This document shows, piece after piece, positions 33,286 to 42,394 of a stretch of DNA of 64,000 nt (positions within the stretch are counted from its first letter, which is position 1; each line of letters begins with the position of its first letter). The stretch comes from Microbacterium pullorum (GTDB lineage Bacteria > Actinomycetota > Actinomycetes > Actinomycetales > Microbacteriaceae). Under the pieces are notes generated by a model. The model ran no database searches. It saw only the letters and a program-made list of their open reading frames with translations, and was not told the origin of the DNA. The stretch lies in the NCBI RefSeq assembly GCF_014836535.1, contig NZ_JACSQP010000005.1, positions 124,001 to 188,000 of the forward strand, in the 5' to 3' direction. Made by a program: the position numbers and the translations under genes.

Positions 33286-33968
33286 GACGACTCCTTCGGG
33301 CGGTGGTCGGCATGGAGTCGGGTGAGGTCGGCAGCGGTGCGGCCTTCGAGGGTGGGCCAGAGCGCATGCGCGCCGACCCCCGTGAGGGACACCATGAGCG
33401 GGACGCCCAGGCTCGTCGCCCCCGAGGCGATCGCCGAGCGCAGCCCGTTGGGCGAGTCCTCGATGGCGACGACTTCGGACGGCTGCACCCCGAGCGCCTC
33501 GCATGCCTGCAGATACGGATCGGGGAAGGGCTTGGGGCGGATGGCGTCGTCACCGGCGATGATCACATCGAACGCCTCGAACGGGATCTGCGCCACGACG
33601 GTCTCGGCCATGCGGCGCAGCGACATCGTCACCAGCCCCGTCTTGATCCCGGCTTCGCGGAGGCTCTCGAGGAGCTCGCGGGCGCCGGGGCGGAACGGGT
33701 TGCCGAGATCGCGCAGCTGCGTCATCACCTGGGAGGTGAGGTGGTCGACGATGGCGTCTTCCTGCATGCGCACACCGGCGTCCTGCAGGATGCGGGCGGA
33801 GTCGTGCAGGCCGAGGCCCACCAGCCCCAGCGCCTGCTCGTGCGTCCAGGTGCCCCCGTAGCTCTCCACGAGCGGCGTCTCGGCGGCCATCCAGTACGGC
33901 TCGGTGTCGACCAGGGTGCCGTCCATGTCCCACAGCACGGCACGAAGGGTGGGAACGGGGGCTGTCAC
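33282..33968 (-). CDS. HAD-family hydrolase (beta-phosphoglucomutase-like)
   Basis: A 228-residue HAD phosphatase. DMDGTLVDTEPYW holds the nucleophile Asp, LVTMSLR is motif II, and KPFPDPYLQACEALG and EDSPNGLRSAIASGA are motifs III and IV. The helical cap between them makes it a subfamily I (PGMB/phosphatase) member. Start GTG 33968 has -10 TACCAT at 33975-33980 (minus) exactly six bases upstream. The longer upstream frame is low-complexity and unlikely. Confidence 0.88.
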   Translation of the reverse strand: MTAPVPTLRAVLWDMDGTLVDTEPYWMAAETPLVESYGGTWTHEQALGLVGLGLHDSARILQDAGVRMQEDAIVDHLTSQVMTQLRDLGNPFRPGARELLESLREAGIKTGLVTMSLRRMAETVVAQIPFEAFDVIIAGDDAIRPKPFPDPYLQACEALGVQPSEVVAIEDSPNGLRSAIASGATSLGVPLMVSLTGVGAHALWPTLEGRTAADLTRLHADHRPKESS

Positions 33969-34051
33969 CTCCCCATGGTACCGAGGCGGCCGGCGCCCCC
34001 CGCCCGCCCCGGCAGCACGCGGCCTATCCTGGGAAGGACGAAGGGAGTCGT

Positions 34052-34918
34052 GTGGAGGGACTGGGACGCCGCGTTCTCGTGGCGGCATTCGACGGATGGA
34101 ACGATGCCGGCGAGGCCGCATCGGCAGCCGCCGCACTGCTGCGCGAGGAAGGATCGTACGAGCCGGTCTTCTCCGTCGACCCCGAACTGTACTTCGACTA
34201 CCAGTACACCCGGCCGCAGATCCGCTTCGACGCCGAAGGCCGCCGCGTGCTGACCTGGCCGGAGACGACACTGTGGCGGCCGGCGCGACGCTCGCGCGGC
34301 ACGCAGCTGTGGCTGCTGACCGGCGTGGAGCCGGCGCGGGCGTGGCAGGCGTTCGCGGGCGAGATCATCGACGTGGCGCTGCGCGAGGACATCACCGGCC
34401 TCGTCTCCCTCGGCTCGATGATGTCGGATGTGCCCCACACCCGCCCCATCTCGGTGTTCGCGGGCAGCCACAACGAAGAGCTGCGCGCCAAGCTCGAGCT
34501 GGAGAAGTCCACCTACGAGGGCCCCGTCGGCATCCTGAGCGTGCTCGACCAGGCAGCGGATGCCGCCGGCATCCCCGCCGCGTCGCTGTGGGCGAACGTG
34601 CCGCACTACGTCGCCGGGCACACCCCGTCACCCAAGGCGACGCTCGCACTGCTGGACAAGCTCGAAGACCTCACCGGGGCACGCGTGCCGCGTGGACAGC
34701 TGGCGGCCGAGGCCGCCGCGTGGGAGGCGACGATCGACGCCGCGGCGGCGGACGACGAGGAGATGACCGAGTACATCCGCCAGCTCGAGCACACCCGGGA
34801 CACGTGGGACTCCCCCGAAGCGTCCGGAGACGCGATCGCGCAGGAGTTCGAGAAGTACCTGCGCCGCGGCGGCGACGGCCCGAGCAAGCCCGGACGCGAC
34901 GACCCGCCGCGGCGCTGA
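34052..34918 (+). CDS. PAC2-family protein (proteasome assembly chaperone-like)
   Basis: A 288-residue PAC2 family protein. AAFDGWNDAGEAASAAAALL at the N-terminus, LWLLTGVEPARAW, and GLVSLGSMMSDVPHTRP with YVAGHTPSP are the conserved blocks. In actinobacteria it forms trimers of unknown function related to eukaryotic PAC2. The C-terminal 70 residues are acidic and helical. Start GTG 34052 has GGGAG in front. It is divergent from the HAD-trmI-FKBP-pafBC run. Confidence 0.88.
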   Translation: MEGLGRRVLVAAFDGWNDAGEAASAAAALLREEGSYEPVFSVDPELYFDYQYTRPQIRFDAEGRRVLTWPETTLWRPARRSRGTQLWLLTGVEPARAWQAFAGEIIDVALREDITGLVSLGSMMSDVPHTRPISVFAGSHNEELRAKLELEKSTYEGPVGILSVLDQAADAAGIPAASLWANVPHYVAGHTPSPKATLALLDKLEDLTGARVPRGQLAAEAAAWEATIDAAAADDEEMTEYIRQLEHTRDTWDSPEASGDAIAQEFEKYLRRGGDGPSKPGRDDPPRR

Positions 34919-34927
34919 CCTGCCGGG

Positions 34928-35752
34928 TCAGGGCTGCAGCACGCCCATCGACAGCAGCACGATCAGCACCGTGCCCAGCGCGATGCGGTAGATCACGAAC
35001 GGCAGGAAGCTGCGCTTGGAGATCCAGTTCATGAAGAACGCGATCACACCGAGGGCGACCGCGAAGGCGATGACGGTGGCCACGAGCGTCTCGGGCAGAC
35101 TGAACGGTCCCTGCACGTCCCAGCTCTTGAACAGCTGGTAGAAGCCGCTGCCGAAGACGGCGGGGATCGCCAGCAGGAACGCGTAGCGGGCGGCATCCGC
35201 CCGCTTGTAGCCGAGGAAGAGCCCCATCGTGATGGTGCCGCCCGAGCGTGAGACACCGGGGACGAGCGCGAGGGCCTGCGCGAACCCGAACGCCACGCCG
35301 TGCCCGACGGTGAGGTCCTTCAGCTCGCGGCGCTTGGCGCCCACCATGTCGGCGATGCCCAGCAGCACGCCGAAGACGATGAGCATGATGGCGACGATCC
35401 ACATCGAGCGGAACACGGTCTCGATCTGGTCCTGGAAGAGCAGCCCCAGCACGACGATCGGGATGCTGCCGATGATGATCAGCCACCCCATGCGGGCATC
35501 GGGGTCGTTGCGGGGCGCCTTGCCCACGAGCGAGCGGAACCACTGCCCGATGATGCGCACGATGTCGCGCCAGAAGAACACCACGACGGCGGCCTCGGTG
35601 CCGATCTGGGTGATGGCGGTGAACGCCGCTCCCGGGTCCTCAGCACCCGGGAGGAGCTCCCCCAGGATGCGCAGGTGGGCACTGGAGGACACCGGGAGGA
35701 ACTCGGTGAGCCCCTGCACCAGGCCCAGGATGATGGCCTCGAAGAAATGCAT
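34928..35752 (-). CDS. uppP: undecaprenyl-diphosphate phosphatase
   Basis: A 274-residue, seven- to eight-helix membrane enzyme. [18 protein letters not shown] (about 12-29) and [17 protein letters not shown] (about 160-176) are the two inverted active-site motifs with the catalytic Glu, Ser and Arg. It recycles the C55 lipid carrier for peptidoglycan; overexpression gives bacitracin resistance in other species. It converges with the PAC2 gene (9 bp apart). Confidence 0.95.
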   Translation of the reverse strand: MHFFEAIILGLVQGLTEFLPVSSSAHLRILGELLPGAEDPGAAFTAITQIGTEAAVVVFFWRDIVRIIGQWFRSLVGKAPRNDPDARMGWLIIIGSIPIVVLGLLFQDQIETVFRSMWIVAIMLIVFGVLLGIADMVGAKRRELKDLTVGHGVAFGFAQALALVPGVSRSGGTITMGLFLGYKRADAARYAFLLAIPAVFGSGFYQLFKSWDVQGPFSLPETLVATVIAFAVALGVIAFFMNWISKRSFLPFVIYRIALGTVLIVLLSMGVLQP

Positions 35753-35773
35753 GCGCGCCTTTCGGTGACTGCG

Positions 35774-37075
35774 TCAGTAGCTGCGGAGGAGGTCCGTGAG
35801 CACGGCCTGCCCGAACACCAGGGCATCGAGGGGCACGCGTTCGTCGACCCCGTGGAACATACCGGTGAAATCGAGATCGGCCGGCAGGCGCAGCGGTGCG
35901 AACCCGTAGCCGGCGATGCCGAGGTACGCGAGCGCCTTGTTGTCGGTGCCGCCGCCCATGAGATACGGGATGACGGGGACACCCGGGTCATGGCGGCCGA
36001 GGGCTGCGACCATCTCGGTGACGAGGTCACCCGCGAAGGGGACCTCGAGCCCGATGTCGCGGTGGACGATCTCGATCTCGACGTCGGCGCCCACGATCGC
36101 GGCGATGTCGGCCAGCACGGCGTCTTCGGTGCCGGGGATCGTGCGCACGTCGATGAGCGCCTCCGCCGTGTCGGGGATGACGTTGTGCTTGTAGCCCGCG
36201 GTCAGCCCGGTCGGGTTGGTCGTGGTGCGGAAGGTCGATCGCAGGAAGCCGGCGGCGGCGCCGAAGCGCTCGGCGACGGCATCCGGATGCTGTGGGTCGC
36301 CGCCGACGAGGCGGGCGAGGCCCTCGACGAGCCGGCGGGACGTCTCGGTCATCGCCACCGGCCAGGCGGTGCGCCCGAGCGCGGCGACGGCCTCGGCGAG
36401 GCGGGTGACGGCGTTGTCGGGGTGCAGGCTGCTGCCGTGCGCTGCGCGGCCGCGGGCGCGCAAGCGGATCCACAGCAGGGCCTTCTCTCCCGTCTGCAGC
36501 AGGTAGGCGCGGCGGTCGCCGGAGGCGATCGAGTAGCCGCCGACTTCGCTGATGGCCTCGGTCGCGCCGGCGAACCACTCGGGGTGGTTCTGCACGACCG
36601 GCGCGGACCCCTCCACCCCACCGTTCTCCTCGTCGGCGAAGAAGGCCACGATGATGTCGCGGGCGGGCTGCTCGCCTGAGCGCAGCAGATCGGCGACGGA
36701 CGTGAGGATCATGGCATCCATGTCCTTCATGTCCACCGCACCCCGGCCCCACAGCATGCCGTCGCGGATCTCGCCGGCGAACGGGTCGACGCTCCAGTCC
36801 TCGGCGACGGCGGGCACGACGTCGAGGTGACCGTGCAGCACGAGGGCGGGCTTGTCGCGGTCGCGGCCCGGCACGCGGGCCATGAGGCTCGTGCGGCGCG
36901 GAACGGGCTCGTAGTACTCGGGCTCGAGGCCGAGGGTCTCGAGGTAGGCGCCGACGTACTCGGCGGCCTCGCGCTCGCCGCGGGCGTCGCCTCCCCCGAA
37001 GTTCGACGTGTCGAACCGGATGAGGTCGCGGGCGATGCGCACGACCTCGGGCAGGTCGGCTTCGGACTCGGGCAT
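35774..37075 (-). CDS. M20/M25/M40-family metallopeptidase
   Basis: A 433-residue di-zinc peptidase/deacylase. VLHGHLDVVP (first His and catalytic Asp), GRGAVDMKDM (bridging Asp), ADEENGG (catalytic Glu-Glu) and YLMGGGTDNKAL near the C-terminus are intact; the inserted dimerisation domain holds TGEKALLWIRLRARGRAAHGS. It hydrolyses small peptides or acylated amino acids. ATG 37075 has -10 TAGCGT at 37083-37088 (minus) seven bases upstream. It precedes uppP by 21 bp. Confidence 0.92.
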   Translation of the reverse strand: MPESEADLPEVVRIARDLIRFDTSNFGGGDARGEREAAEYVGAYLETLGLEPEYYEPVPRRTSLMARVPGRDRDKPALVLHGHLDVVPAVAEDWSVDPFAGEIRDGMLWGRGAVDMKDMDAMILTSVADLLRSGEQPARDIIVAFFADEENGGVEGSAPVVQNHPEWFAGATEAISEVGGYSIASGDRRAYLLQTGEKALLWIRLRARGRAAHGSSLHPDNAVTRLAEAVAALGRTAWPVAMTETSRRLVEGLARLVGGDPQHPDAVAERFGAAAGFLRSTFRTTTNPTGLTAGYKHNVIPDTAEALIDVRTIPGTEDAVLADIAAIVGADVEIEIVHRDIGLEVPFAGDLVTEMVAALGRHDPGVPVIPYLMGGGTDNKALAYLGIAGYGFAPLRLPADLDFTGMFHGVDERVPLDALVFGQAVLTDLLRSY

Positions 37076-37185
37076 GCGAACTACGCTACCGCCGTCGCGG
37101 ACCGTCGCCGTGCGGTGCTGGTTCGAAGTCGCCCCGCGATCATGCTAGGCTCGACCCTCGGTTGCGAAAGCAATTTTCACCCAAT

Positions 37186-37270
37186 GCGCGGGTGGCGGAA
37201 TAGGTAGACGCGCTAGCTTGAGGTGCTAGTGCCCGTATAGGGCGTGGGGGTTCAAGTCCCCCCTCGCGCA
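37186..37270 (+). tRNA. tRNA-Leu (anticodon GAG)
   Basis: An 85-nt cloverleaf. The acceptor GCGCGGG pairs with CTCGCGC (one G-T) plus discriminator A. The D arm contains GGCGGAATAGGTAGACGC. The anticodon stem CTAGC/GCTAG encloses TTGAGGT with anticodon GAG. A long class II variable arm follows (TGCCCGTATAGGGCG), then the T arm GGGGGTTCAAGTCCCCC. CCA is not encoded. A -10-like TAGGCT lies at 37146-37151. It reads CUC/CUU Leu codons. Confidence 0.96.
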
Positions 37271-37275
37271 CAGTG

Positions 37276-37303
37276 AAGAAGGCCCCCGGAAGGGGGCCTT
37301 CTT
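37276..37303 (+). terminator. terminator of tRNA-Leu
   Basis: AAGAAGGCCCCC (37276-37287) and GGGGGCCTTCTT (37292-37303) form a 12-bp stem with a GGAA loop, followed by TCG and TTT. Confidence 0.85.
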
Positions 37304-37372
37304 TCGTTTCCGGGTGGTTTGCGGCATCCGCCACGCGTTCGCGCCGTGCGGGGGCGCCGCCCTGGTGCCCGA

Positions 37373-37474
37373 TTCGGGGCGCGCACTGGGCACCGGGCCC
37401 CCCGACACCCCGGTTCGGGGCGCGTCCTGGGTACCAAACCCACGGATGCCGCGGTTCGGGGCGCGTACTGGGCA
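37373..37474 (+). repeat. three 20-bp direct repeats at an exact 41-bp period
   Basis: TTCGGGGCGCGCACTGGGCA (37373-37392), a variant with TCC and GGTA (37414-37433) and TTCGGGGCGCGTACTGGGCA (37455-37474) are separated by two unrelated 21-bp spacers. They lie in the 187-bp gap between the tRNA terminator and the end of the VIT1-like gene; no gene is visible there. Upstream the pattern fades into degenerate sequence. Confidence 0.8.
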
Positions 37475-37490
37475 ACGAGCGGCCGCGGGG

Positions 37491-38582
37491 CTACGCCACC
37501 GACACCCCGAACACCAGACCGAGAGCGTACGTGATCGCGGCGGCGCCCAGACCGATCGCGAGCTGACGCAGCGCGCGGCGCAGCGGCGGGCCACCCGACA
37601 GCACGCCCACCATCGCGCCGGTGGCCAGCAGCGCGATGCCGACGAGCGCGAGCGCGAGCACGACGGCGGCGACGCCCTCGAGCCCGAAGATCCACGGCAG
37701 CACCGGGATGACGGCGCCGGAGGCGAAGAACAGGAAGCTCGACGTCGCCGCGCCCCACGCCCCACCGACGACGTCGTGCTCCTCCACGGGATCGACCGGG
37801 CGCCGGTAGGGCTGCGAGCGATCCGCGGCGCGCGCTGCCTCAACGACGCGGCGGGCGCGAACCAGGGCCTCGTCGGCGCCCATCCCCCGGGCGCGGTACA
37901 CCAGCGCCATCTCGTTGGCGTCGAGATCGAGGTCGGGCAGCGACGCGTCGACGAAGTCGCTGTGCCCGGTGGACTCCAGCATCTCTCGCTGGGAGCGCAC
38001 CGACACGAACTCCCCCGCCGCCATCGAGAGCGCACCGGCGAGCAACCCAGCCAGGCCGCTGAGCAGCACGAAGGGTGCGCCGACACCGGTCGCGCCGATG
38101 CCCATCACGAGCGCGAGGTTCGACACCAGGCCGTCGTTCGCCCCGAATACGGCAGCGCGGAACGTTCCCGACAGCCGCCGTCGGCCGCGGGCGGCGAGCC
38201 CACGCACCACCTCGTGGTGCACCTTCTCGTCGGCGACCATGGCGGGCGTGGCATACGGCTCGTTGTCGTAGGGCGAACGCGCCTCGGCGTTCTGCGCCAG
38301 CGCGAGCACGAAGATCATGCCGAACCGCCGTGCCATCCAGCCGAGCAGACGGGTGTCGAGGCTCGGCTGCGGCAGCCGCTTCGGCTCGCCGCCCAGCAGG
38401 CCCACCCAGTGCGCCTCGTGTCGCCCTTCGGCGTCGGCGAGTTCCCGCAGGATCTCCCGCTCCTCCCCCGTGCGCCGCGCCGCCAGGTTGCGGTAGACAC
38501 GGGCCTCGGCACGCTCGTCGACGAGGTACTGCGCCCACCGCCGTCGATCTCGTGGGGTGGGGTGGGCGACGGGCGCGCTCAT
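37491..38582 (-). CDS. VIT1/CCC1-family transporter with N-terminal ferritin-like domain
   Basis: A 363-residue protein. An N-terminal helical domain (about 1-145), with LVDERAEARVYRNLA, AEGRHEAHW and MVADEKVHHEVV supplying Glu/His ligands like rubrerythrin, is fused to a VIT1 transporter. The latter has AAVFGANDGLVSNLALVMG, LSMAAGEFVSVRSQRE and three more helices. Family members move Fe2+ or Mn2+ across membranes, the ferritin-like part probably handling iron. ATG 38582 follows GGAGGAAC. Confidence 0.9.
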   Translation of the reverse strand: MSAPVAHPTPRDRRRWAQYLVDERAEARVYRNLAARRTGEEREILRELADAEGRHEAHWVGLLGGEPKRLPQPSLDTRLLGWMARRFGMIFVLALAQNAEARSPYDNEPYATPAMVADEKVHHEVVRGLAARGRRRLSGTFRAAVFGANDGLVSNLALVMGIGATGVGAPFVLLSGLAGLLAGALSMAAGEFVSVRSQREMLESTGHSDFVDASLPDLDLDANEMALVYRARGMGADEALVRARRVVEAARAADRSQPYRRPVDPVEEHDVVGGAWGAATSSFLFFASGAVIPVLPWIFGLEGVAAVVLALALVGIALLATGAMVGVLSGGPPLRRALRQLAIGLGAAAITYALGLVFGVSVA

Positions 38583-38730
38583 CGTTCCTCCGGTGGGAGT
38601 GGTGCTCAAAGGGGACCTCTCCACGGTACTGACGCCACTCACGCCGATCCGCCCGAAACCAGTGATTGCCAGTATTTCGGGGTTCCGAAGCGCGCGCACG
38701 CCGAAGCGGCGGATGCCGCGAACCGGCGCC

Positions 38731-40563
38731 CTACGAGTGCACGCGGCGGCGCAGCAGCTCGATGCGCGCCTGCAGTTGGGCGACGGTCGCGTGCGAGACG
38801 GCGGGGCCGCCGCAGAGGCGTCGGAGCTCGGCGTGCACGACCCCGTGCGGCTCGCCGCTCTGCCGTGCGTAGACGCCGACGAGGCTGTTGAGCAGCTGCC
38901 GCTGCTCCTTGAGCGTGCGGTGCAGCGCCGGGGGAAGAGTCGTCGCGGCATCGCTGCCGGTGGCATCCGCCTGCTGGGCCTCGCCGGTCTCGCGCACCTT
39001 GCGATGCCGTGACTGACGGGCCTGGCGCTGCATGAGCAGCTCGTGCACGTGTTCGGGCTCGAGAAGACCCGGGAGTCCCAGGAACTCCTCCTCCTCGGGC
39101 GTGCCGGGAACGGCGAGCTGGCCGAACTCCTTGCCGTCGAACAGCACCCGGTCGAAGTGGGCGACCGACCCGAGCGCCTGGTAGCTGAACTCCTCGGTGA
39201 GCGCGTCGGACGCCTTGTCCTCGCGCTCGGCCTCGGCCAGCAGGGTGTCTTCGAGCCCGTCGTCGTCGCCGGCCTCGCGGTCGAGCGCGTGGTCGCGCTC
39301 GCGCTCCATCTCGTTCGCCAGGGCGAGCAGCTGCGGCACGTGCGGGAGGAACACGCTCGCCGACTCGCCGCGACGACGGGCGCGCACGAAGCGCCCGATC
39401 GCCTGCGCGAAGAACAACGGCGTCGAGGCGCTCGTGGCGTACACCCCGACCGACAGCCGGGGGACGTCGACGCCTTCTGACACCATGCGCACCGCCACCA
39501 TCCAGCGCGAGGTGCCGTTGGCGAACTCCTCGATGCGACCGGACGCGGCGGGGTCGTCCGAGAGCACCACGGTCGTCGGCTCCCCCGTGATCTCCTTCAG
39601 AATCGCGGCGTATGCGCGCGCCGCCGTCTGGTCCGTCGCGATGACGAGGCCACCGGCATCCGGCACCTCCTGCCGCACCTCGCTGAGACGGCGGTCGGCG
39701 CTGCGCAGCACCGCGGGGATCCAGTCGCCCTGCGGGTCGAGCGCCGTGCGCCACGCCTGGGAGTTGATGTCCTTGGTGTTGTCCTGACCCAGGTGTGCTT
39801 CGTACTCGTCGCCGGTCTTGGTGCGCCAGCGCATCTGTCCGGCGTAGACGAGGAAGAGCACCGGGCGCACGACGCCGTCGGCGAGGGCGCGCCCGTAGCC
39901 GTAGTTGTAATCGGTGCGGGAGAGCCGGATGCCTTTCTCGTTCGGGTGGTATTCCACGAACGGAATGGGCGCGGTGTCACTGCGGAACGGCGTACCCGAC
40001 AGCAGCAGTCGGCGCGTCGCACGCTGGTAGGCCTCGCGCAGCGCGTCACCCCAGCTGAGGGCGTCGCCGCCGTGGTGCACCTCGTCGAGGATCACCAGCG
40101 TGCGGGCATCCTCGGTGAGCCGCTGGTGCACGGATGCCTTCACCGCGACCTGCGCGTACGTCACCGCGACGCCGTGATAGTGCCGGGCCGGCGCGACGTG
40201 GCGGTTGCTGAAGTTCGGGTCGAGCCGGATGGACACGCGCGCCGCGGCATCCGCCCACTGGGTCTTGAGGTGCTCGGTCGGGGCGACCACGACGATGCGG
40301 TCCACCACGCGGCGACGTAGCAGCTCGGTGGCCAGACGCAGGGCGAACGTCGTCTTTCCGGCGCCCGGCGTTGCGGCGGCGAGGAAGTCGCGGGGTCCCT
40401 TGCCGACCCCGTCGGGCCCGTCCATCGCGAAGTACTGGTCCAGCGCTTCGGCCTGCCAGGCACGCAGTCGCTGAGCCGTTCCCCAGGGGGCTCGCTGCGG
40501 GAACGCCGGCGACAGGTGCTCGGCAGCGAAACTGCCGAAATGCTCCTGCTGCTGCTCATCCAC
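38731..40563 (-). CDS. superfamily 2 DEAD/DEAH-box helicase
   Basis: A 610-residue helicase. AATPGAGKTTFALRLA is Walker A, VILDEVHHGGD motif II, LLLSGTPFRSD motif III, VSEGVDVPRL motif V and QAIGRFVRARRRGE motif VI. A C-terminal helical tail follows. It resembles type III restriction/UvrB-like DNA helicases common in actinobacteria, and no methylase or nuclease partner is adjacent. GTG 40563 is preferred to GTG 40614 because -10 TAGGCT (40572-40577, minus) is eight bases upstream of it, i.e. inside the longer frame. Confidence 0.85.
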   Translation of the reverse strand: MDEQQQEHFGSFAAEHLSPAFPQRAPWGTAQRLRAWQAEALDQYFAMDGPDGVGKGPRDFLAAATPGAGKTTFALRLATELLRRRVVDRIVVVAPTEHLKTQWADAAARVSIRLDPNFSNRHVAPARHYHGVAVTYAQVAVKASVHQRLTEDARTLVILDEVHHGGDALSWGDALREAYQRATRRLLLSGTPFRSDTAPIPFVEYHPNEKGIRLSRTDYNYGYGRALADGVVRPVLFLVYAGQMRWRTKTGDEYEAHLGQDNTKDINSQAWRTALDPQGDWIPAVLRSADRRLSEVRQEVPDAGGLVIATDQTAARAYAAILKEITGEPTTVVLSDDPAASGRIEEFANGTSRWMVAVRMVSEGVDVPRLSVGVYATSASTPLFFAQAIGRFVRARRRGESASVFLPHVPQLLALANEMERERDHALDREAGDDDGLEDTLLAEAEREDKASDALTEEFSYQALGSVAHFDRVLFDGKEFGQLAVPGTPEEEEFLGLPGLLEPEHVHELLMQRQARQSRHRKVRETGEAQQADATGSDAATTLPPALHRTLKEQRQLLNSLVGVYARQSGEPHGVVHAELRRLCGGPAVSHATVAQLQARIELLRRRVHS

Positions 40564-40631
40564 GACGGTCCAGCCTAAGTCAGTCCGCGAAGGGCTAACC
40601 TCGGAGTCGGTCACAAAGCCGAGGAGGAATC

Positions 40632-41504
40632 ATGCGGCCCGACGATCCCAACCCCGAAGATCAGCATCTCGCCCACATCCCGCACCCCGTCACCCACCCC
40701 TGGCGGCGGATGGTGTCGATCGGGGATTCCTTCACCGAAGGCATCGGCGATCCCGACCCGTCCTCCCCCGGCGGCCACCGTGGCTGGGCCGACCGCGTCG
40801 CCGAGGTGCTGGGCTCGCACGTCGACGATTTCGCCTACGCGAACCTCGCCGTGCGTGGAAAACTCATCGGCCAGATCGTGGCCACCCAGATCGAGCCGGC
40901 GATCGCGCTCAAGCCCGATCTCATCACCTTCTCCGCCGGCGGCAACGACGTGATCCGCCCCGGAGCCGATCCCGACGCGGTGGCCGCCCAGTTCGAGGAT
41001 GCGGTCGTGCGCCTCACCTCCGACGGCGCCACGGTCGTGGTGTTCACCGGGATCGACACCAACTTCACCCCGGTGTTCCGTGGCATCCGCGGGCGCGTGG
41101 CGATCTACAACGAGAACATCCGCGCGATCGCCGAGCGCTACGACTGCATCGTGGCCGACCAGTGGGCGCTGAAGGAAGTGCAGGACATGCGCTTCTTCGA
41201 CGACGACCGCCTGCACTACAACACCCTCGGCCACCACGAGGTGGCGCGCATGGTGCTGCGGGCGCTGAACGTGCCCAACGACCTCAAGCCCATGCAGCCC
41301 GACCCGCTGCCGGCGCGCACGTGGCGGGAGGCCCGCGCGAACGACCTGGTGTGGGCGCGCGCGCACCTCGTGCCGTGGGTGCTGCGCCGGGTGCGCAACG
41401 AGTCGTCGGGTGATGCCATCACCGCCAAGCGCCCCGAGGCGCTGCCGGTCGTCACTCTGGCGCCGGGGCCGGATGCCGCGGCGACGCCGGGAGACCCGGC
41501 TTAG
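40632..41504 (+). CDS. SGNH/GDSL-family hydrolase (paralogue of 2488-3258)
   Basis: A 290-residue SGNH esterase. SIGDSFTEGIGDPDPSS is block I, ANLAVRGKLIGQ block II, FSAGGNDVIRPG block III and DDRLHYNTLGHHE the catalytic Asp/His. It shares long stretches with the 2488 gene but has a longer N- and C-terminus. ATG 40632 has a strong GAGGAGG site. It converges with the TrmH gene, the two stop codons overlapping by 4 bp. Confidence 0.9.
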   Translation: MRPDDPNPEDQHLAHIPHPVTHPWRRMVSIGDSFTEGIGDPDPSSPGGHRGWADRVAEVLGSHVDDFAYANLAVRGKLIGQIVATQIEPAIALKPDLITFSAGGNDVIRPGADPDAVAAQFEDAVVRLTSDGATVVVFTGIDTNFTPVFRGIRGRVAIYNENIRAIAERYDCIVADQWALKEVQDMRFFDDDRLHYNTLGHHEVARMVLRALNVPNDLKPMQPDPLPARTWREARANDLVWARAHLVPWVLRRVRNESSGDAITAKRPEALPVVTLAPGPDAAATPGDPA

Positions 41505-42328
41505 GCGGTCTCGTCTGCGCCGCCCTCGGGCGTCGCATGCGTGAGTGACCACAGCGCCACCGCGCCGGCGGCGGCGACGTTGAGCGAATCGACGCCGCCG
41601 CGCATCGGGATGGTGACGACCGTGTCGGCCGCCTCCAGCGCGCGGCGCGAGAGCCCGTCGCCCTCGGCGCCGAGCACGAGCGCCACGCGGTCGGGGCGGC
41701 CGGCGGCGAACGCGTCGAGCGACACGGCGTCGTCGGCGAGGGCGAGGGCGGCGATGTGGAAACCGGCGTCGTGCAGCATGTCGCGGGCTGCCGGCCACGG
41801 CGGCATCCGGGTCCACGGCACCTGGAACACGGTGCCCATGCTCACGCGCACGCTGCGACGGTAGAGCGGGTCGGCGCAGCGCGGCGAGATGAGCACGGCG
41901 TCCGCCCCGAGAGCTGCGGCACTGCGGAAGGCGGCGCCGACATTGGTGTGGTCGACGATGTCCTCGAGTACGACCACGAGACGCGCGCCCGCGACGACGT
42001 CGGCGACGGCGGGTTCGACCGGGCGGTGCATCGCGGCGAGGGCCCCCCTGTGCACGGCGTACCCGGTGAGCTGCTCGGCCACCTCGGCGGGGACGACGTA
42101 GACCGGCGCGTCGCCCGCGATGTCGGCGACGTCGTCGACCCATTTCTCCTGCACGAGCACCGAGCGCGGGCGGTGCCCGGCGGCGATGGCGCGCGCGATC
42201 ACCTTGGCGGACTCGGCGATGTAGAGCCCGCCCGCCGGTTCCAGCACGCGCCGCAGCGCCACATCGGTGAGATCGCGGTAGTCGGCGAGTCGGGGATCGG
42301 TGGGGTCGTCGACGCGCTCGATGGGCAT
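41501..42328 (-). CDS. TrmH/SpoU-family RNA methyltransferase
   Basis: A 275-residue SPOUT methyltransferase. The N-terminal substrate-binding domain (RDLTDVALRRVLEPAGGLYIAES) precedes the knot domain with VVVLEDIVDHTNVGAAFRSA (motif 1), VALVLGAEGDGLS (motif 2) and IPMRGGVDSLNVAAAGAVAL (motif 3). It 2'-O-methylates rRNA or tRNA. The ATG at 42328 gives the normal N-terminus; the open frame upstream runs through a repeat-rich intergenic region. Confidence 0.92.
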   Translation of the reverse strand: MPIERVDDPTDPRLADYRDLTDVALRRVLEPAGGLYIAESAKVIARAIAAGHRPRSVLVQEKWVDDVADIAGDAPVYVVPAEVAEQLTGYAVHRGALAAMHRPVEPAVADVVAGARLVVVLEDIVDHTNVGAAFRSAAALGADAVLISPRCADPLYRRSVRVSMGTVFQVPWTRMPPWPAARDMLHDAGFHIAALALADDAVSLDAFAAGRPDRVALVLGAEGDGLSRRALEAADTVVTIPMRGGVDSLNVAAAGAVALWSLTHATPEGGADETA

Positions 42329-42394
42329 GGTTCCATGCTCGCACGCGGGCCGCGGGCCGCCTGCCCCGCGGGACCTCGGCCGTCGCGGCGCTCC

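Noticed and set aside
37373..37474. Possible CRISPR array
   Set aside because: Only three 20-bp repeats with 21-bp spacers, repeats not palindromic, variable at several positions and no cas genes in the window.
40564..40614. Upstream GTG 40614 as the start of the helicase gene
   Set aside because: A -10 hexamer lies inside that extension eight bases before GTG 40563, and the extension has no ribosome site.
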